From the NCBI GenBank assembly GCA_016522385.1, contig JAEKFU010000614.1:1-6851 (forward strand): 6,851 nt of DNA, given 5' to 3'. Shown here one piece after another: positions 4,024 to 6,851 of the stretch; the stretch's first letter is position 1, and the number at the start of each line of letters is the position of its first letter. The notes below the pieces were generated by a model, which ran no database searches, was not told where the DNA came from, and saw only the letters and a program-made list of their open reading frames with translations. This DNA comes from Pseudomonadota bacterium. GTDB lineage: Bacteria > Pseudomonadota > Alphaproteobacteria > Rhizobiales > Aestuariivirgaceae. The translations under genes and the position numbers were made by a program.

Positions 4024-6851
4024 TCACGCTGCCGCTGCCAGATACCTGGGTCCTTCCGGCATTTCTTGCTCGTTAGCCGCGGCTTCCGGTGACGCGGTGA
4101 AAATTCTACTGTCAGCCGCCGCACACGATCGCCGCCGCGTCACCAACGCGAACGCCGGCGGCACGAAGTAGAACGAAACCGCCGTCGACAGCAGTACGCC
4201 GCCGGCGATGGCCATAGCGAAAGGTGGCCAGAAACCACCACCGGCGAGGATCAGCGGTAGGAAACCGCCGAAAGTTGTAATCGTTGTCGACACGATATGC
4301 CGGCTCTGGGCGATAACAGTTTCTGCGATTGCCGACCTCTCGCCGGCCGCCGCGTGGGCATTGTTCTGCAGGGCGGTCAGAATAATGATCGCTGCATTGA
4401 TCGAAACACCGACAGAGCCGATCACGCCGATTACCGCCATGATGCCGAACGGGTAGCCGAACAGCGCCAGGGCCAACAGGCTCAGACCCATCGAAAGCAC
4501 CGATACGGTGCCGGCGATCGCCGCCAGGCGGAACGAGTTGAAGGTCAGCACGATAGTGGCAACACTGAGCGCAATGATGATGCCGGCAACAGCAAGCAGA
4601 TCGCCCAGCACCGTATTGCGCGCATCGGCATCACCGCCGACCTCGATATGATAACCGGGCGGCAGGGTCAGACCGCTCTCTATGATCCGCGCCTGGACTT
4701 TCTTGAGCGCTTCTTCCGGCAAGACAAGGCGGTGCACATAGCCCTGGATCGTGTTGACCCGTTCACCATTGCGGCGGAAGATCGGACTTTCCGCCGGCAC
4801 CAGCCGAACCGAGCCGAGCGCCGCCAACGGGACACCGGGATAGGCGCCGCCAGCTGCCTGCTGTTGGGCATTGGAGCCAACAACATCGGTCCGGCGCAGC
4901 GCATCAATGCTGCCGCGCCCGCCACTGCCGACCCGGACCCGCACCGGCAATTCCTCGCTCGCTTCAATCATCGAGCCACCAATTGTACCTTCCAGCGTCG
5001 CATCAAGCTGCCCCGCGATCGAGCCGAGTTCCACTCCGGCGAGCCGGGCTTTTTTCTCATCAAGGTCAAGCACGACTTTCGGCTCGCCGCCAGTCAGCTG
5101 CGTCCTGGCCTGCAGGATTTCGGGCACCGACACCATGATCGTCCGCACGTCATCGCCGATTTCCTTCAGCGTCTGAATTTCAGGCCCGACGACCCGCACC
5201 TCGACCGGCGCATTTACTGGCGGCCCCTGCACCAGGCCGCGTACCGTGACACGTGCCTGTGGCAGCGCCTTGTCGAGGGCCCGTTGCAGCTCGGGCAGCA
5301 GCTTCTCGGTCGCATCGGGCGAAGTGGTCGTGATAAGCGCCTCAGCAAAGCTTGATTCGGCATCCTGGTCGGCAATCATGTTGTAGTAGAACGCCGGGGC
5401 ACTTTCCCCGACAACCCAGTGGATGTTTTGGATGTCATCATAGGTGCGCAAGACCGTTTCGGCGGTACGCACAGCCCGGTCGGTCTCGCCAATCGCCGTA
5501 CCGCTCGGGAGTTTCATCTGCACATAGAACTGATCGCGATCGACTCCGGGGAAGAATTGCGCCTTCAGTGTCGAAAAGGCGCCGAAACCGATCGCTGGCA
5601 GGATTAACGCCCCCAAAATGGCCAATTTTGGGAAGGTGAGCGCCAAGTGCAGCGACTTGCCGAACACGTTGCTAAGTCGGCGCAGGCGGATGCCATTGAC
5701 CAGCATACCGCCTGGCGCGCTTGCGTCGGGCCGCTTCAGTAGCCAGCCGGACAGGGCGGGTGTGATCGTCAGCGCCAGCACGAACGAAGCGCTCAGCATA
5801 ATGATGACAGAAATCGCAATCGCACCGATGAAGTCCCCAGGCGGTCCGGGCAGGACCGCCATTGGCGCAAAGGCCAGTGCGGTGGTCACGGTCGAGGCCA
5901 GAAGAGGCACGGTCAGGCGCCTGACTGCGGCACGCACCGCGCTGAGTCGTTCAGCACCTTGTTCGAGCTTCTTGCGGATTTCATCAGTCATCACGATCCC
6001 AGCATCAACCAGCAGCCCGAGCGCGACAATCAATCCGGTGATCGACATCTGATGGATCGGAATGCCGATGAACTGCAGACCGGCCAGCGACATCAGACTC
6101 GCCAACGGCAGGATAGTTGCAACGATAAATGCGGCCCGCCAGCCCAGCGTCACCAACAACACGGCCACCACCAGCCCGACACCAACTAACAGATTGGTCA
6201 TCACCGTCGCCAACCTGGCCGCCGTATAGCCACTCTGGTCGAACAGCAGGCGATGATCCAGCCCGGCCGGCAGCTCGACCTTGAATTCGGAGATGATGGC
6301 CCGGACACTCGCCATCCATTTGTCGACCTGGATCGCGTCTTCGATCTTGGCCGCAACGAGCACGGCAGGAGTGCCGTTGGCATAGGCAAGGCTCGCAGCG
6401 GGCTGACGCACCTTGCGGGCAACTTCAGCAACGTCGGATACCCGCACAATGCCCCCGGAAACGCCATTGATGATTGGTACATTACGGATGCGCTCAAGCG
6501 ATTTGATCTCACCTGTCACCTCAATCAGCAGGTCGCTCGACCGGCCGCGGATCTGTCCGGCCCGCACCTTGGTATCAGCTGCTGCGATCGCCGCAGACAC
6601 TTGGCCCGCCGTCAGCCCCAGCGAACCGAGCTTGCGCGTATCGATGGTCACCAGGATCTCCTCCTGCCTGTCACCATAAAGCCGCACAAGCTTGGTGCCC
6701 ATCAGGTCGCGTAAGCGGTCCTGCAGAATTTCCGCATGACGCCTCACGATTGCCGGATTCGCATCGATGCCGGGCTTGGCGTAGATCGCGCTGATCGCTG
6801 AAAAGGCACCGGTCCGGTCGTCATCGAATTCAGGTTCGGCCACGCCAGCGG
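4024..6851 (-). CDS. RND-superfamily efflux pump permease (AcrB-like), 5'-truncated
   Basis: Inner-membrane proton-driven exporter of the ACR_tran/AcrB type, normally working as a trimer with a periplasmic adaptor and an outer-membrane channel. 941 residues are visible and the frame is open to the right edge; full-length relatives are about 1,020-1,070, so TM1 and the first part of the porter domain are missing. The GTG at 6843 is internal. Numbering from that codon: porter-domain sequence at 1-210 (including LYGDRQEEILVTIDTRKLGS), TM2-4 at about 215-286 with GLLVDAGIVMTDE, TM5-6 at about 308-365, TM7 at about 400-425, a second periplasmic region at about 430-735 (FFPGVDRDQFYVQMKLPSG; WVVGESAPAFYYN), TM8-10 at about 740-822, TM11-12 at about 849-900, then a hydrophilic tail of about 35 residues. 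TM4 has a single Asp (280) followed by Ala, and TM10 has Asn816 where AcrB has Lys940. The cargo cannot be read from the sequence. An adaptor gene probably lies upstream beyond 6851. Confidence 0.92.
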   Translation of the reverse strand, partial: AGVAEPEFDDDRTGAFSAISAIYAKPGIDANPAIVRRHAEILQDRLRDLMGTKLVRLYGDRQEEILVTIDTRKLGSLGLTAGQVSAAIAAADTKVRAGQIRGRSSDLLIEVTGEIKSLERIRNVPIINGVSGGIVRVSDVAEVARKVRQPAASLAYANGTPAVLVAAKIEDAIQVDKWMASVRAIISEFKVELPAGLDHRLLFDQSGYTAARLATVMTNLLVGVGLVVAVLLVTLGWRAAFIVATILPLASLMSLAGLQFIGIPIHQMSITGLIVALGLLVDAGIVMTDEIRKKLEQGAERLSAVRAAVRRLTVPLLASTVTTALAFAPMAVLPGPPGDFIGAIAISVIIMLSASFVLALTITPALSGWLLKRPDASAPGGMLVNGIRLRRLSNVFGKSLHLALTFPKLAILGALILPAIGFGAFSTLKAQFFPGVDRDQFYVQMKLPSGTAIGETDRAVRTAETVLRTYDDIQNIHWVVGESAPAFYYNMIADQDAESSFAEALITTTSPDATEKLLPELQRALDKALPQARVTVRGLVQGPPVNAPVEVRVVGPEIQTLKEIGDDVRTIMVSVPEILQARTQLTGGEPKVVLDLDEKKARLAGVELGSIAGQLDATLEGTIGGSMIEASEELPVRVRVGSGGRGSIDALRRTDVVGSNAQQQAAGGAYPGVPLAALGSVRLVPAESPIFRRNGERVNTIQGYVHRLVLPEEALKKVQARIIESGLTLPPGYHIEVGGDADARNTVLGDLLAVAGIIIALSVATIVLTFNSFRLAAIAGTVSVLSMGLSLLALALFGYPFGIMAVIGVIGSVGVSINAAIIILTALQNNAHAAAGERSAIAETVIAQSRHIVSTTITTFGGFLPLILAGGGFWPPFAMAIAGGVLLSTAVSFYFVPPAFALVTRRRSCAAADSRIFTASPEAAANEQEMPEGPRYLAAAA

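Noticed and set aside
4297..5355. 352-codon open frame on the + strand
   Set aside because: It lies wholly antisense to the RND pump gene, is rich in Arg/His/Asp/Gln without domain-like patterns, and is a typical GC-rich shadow frame.
1..6851. CRISPR arrays, tRNA/rRNA genes, insertion sequences, phage or defence genes
   Set aside because: No repeat-spacer pattern, structural RNA signature, transposase or terminal inverted repeats were seen; nearly all of the window is accounted for by transport genes.

Overview
The window holds most of a branched-chain-amino-acid-type (HAAT/Liv family) ABC importer operon on the + strand. Facing it is a large RND-superfamily efflux pump gene on the - strand that runs off the right edge. 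Gram-negative features (a Sec signal peptide on a soluble periplasmic binding protein and an AcrB-like inner-membrane pump), GC-rich coding DNA with abundant long shadow frames, and the protein character suggest a proteobacterium. An alphaproteobacterium is my best guess, but it is not proven by anything here.

Layout: the 3' part of a LivH-like permease gene (2-517, cut by the left edge); a LivM-like permease (533-1600); a 144-bp intergenic region with a candidate promoter, a 22-bp-spaced heptamer repeat and a perfect hairpin just before the ribosome binding site (1601-1744); a 434-residue periplasmic substrate-binding protein (1745-3049); a 90-bp gap with a perfect 10-bp GC-rich hairpin (3050-3139); a LivF-like ATPase with a basic C-terminal tail (3140-3961); 62 bp between convergent stop codons; and an RND pump (6851-4024, - strand) whose first roughly 100-130 residues lie outside the window.

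The two permeases, the binding protein and the ATPase would form one importer: the periplasmic protein captures ligand, LivH/LivM form the membrane channel, and LivF, with a LivG partner expected upstream, hydrolyses ATP. The binding protein is longer than LivJ/LivK and lies between the permeases and LivF. That resembles the subgroup often found beside acyl-CoA ligases in proteobacteria and suspected of importing aromatic or other organic acids, so leucine/isoleucine/valine should not be assumed. The RND gene is convergent and need not be related in function.

I found no clearly new system. The points most worth a second look are the hairpins bracketing the binding-protein gene, the repeats at its putative promoter, its four cysteines, and the RND pump's departure from the AcrB proton-relay residues.
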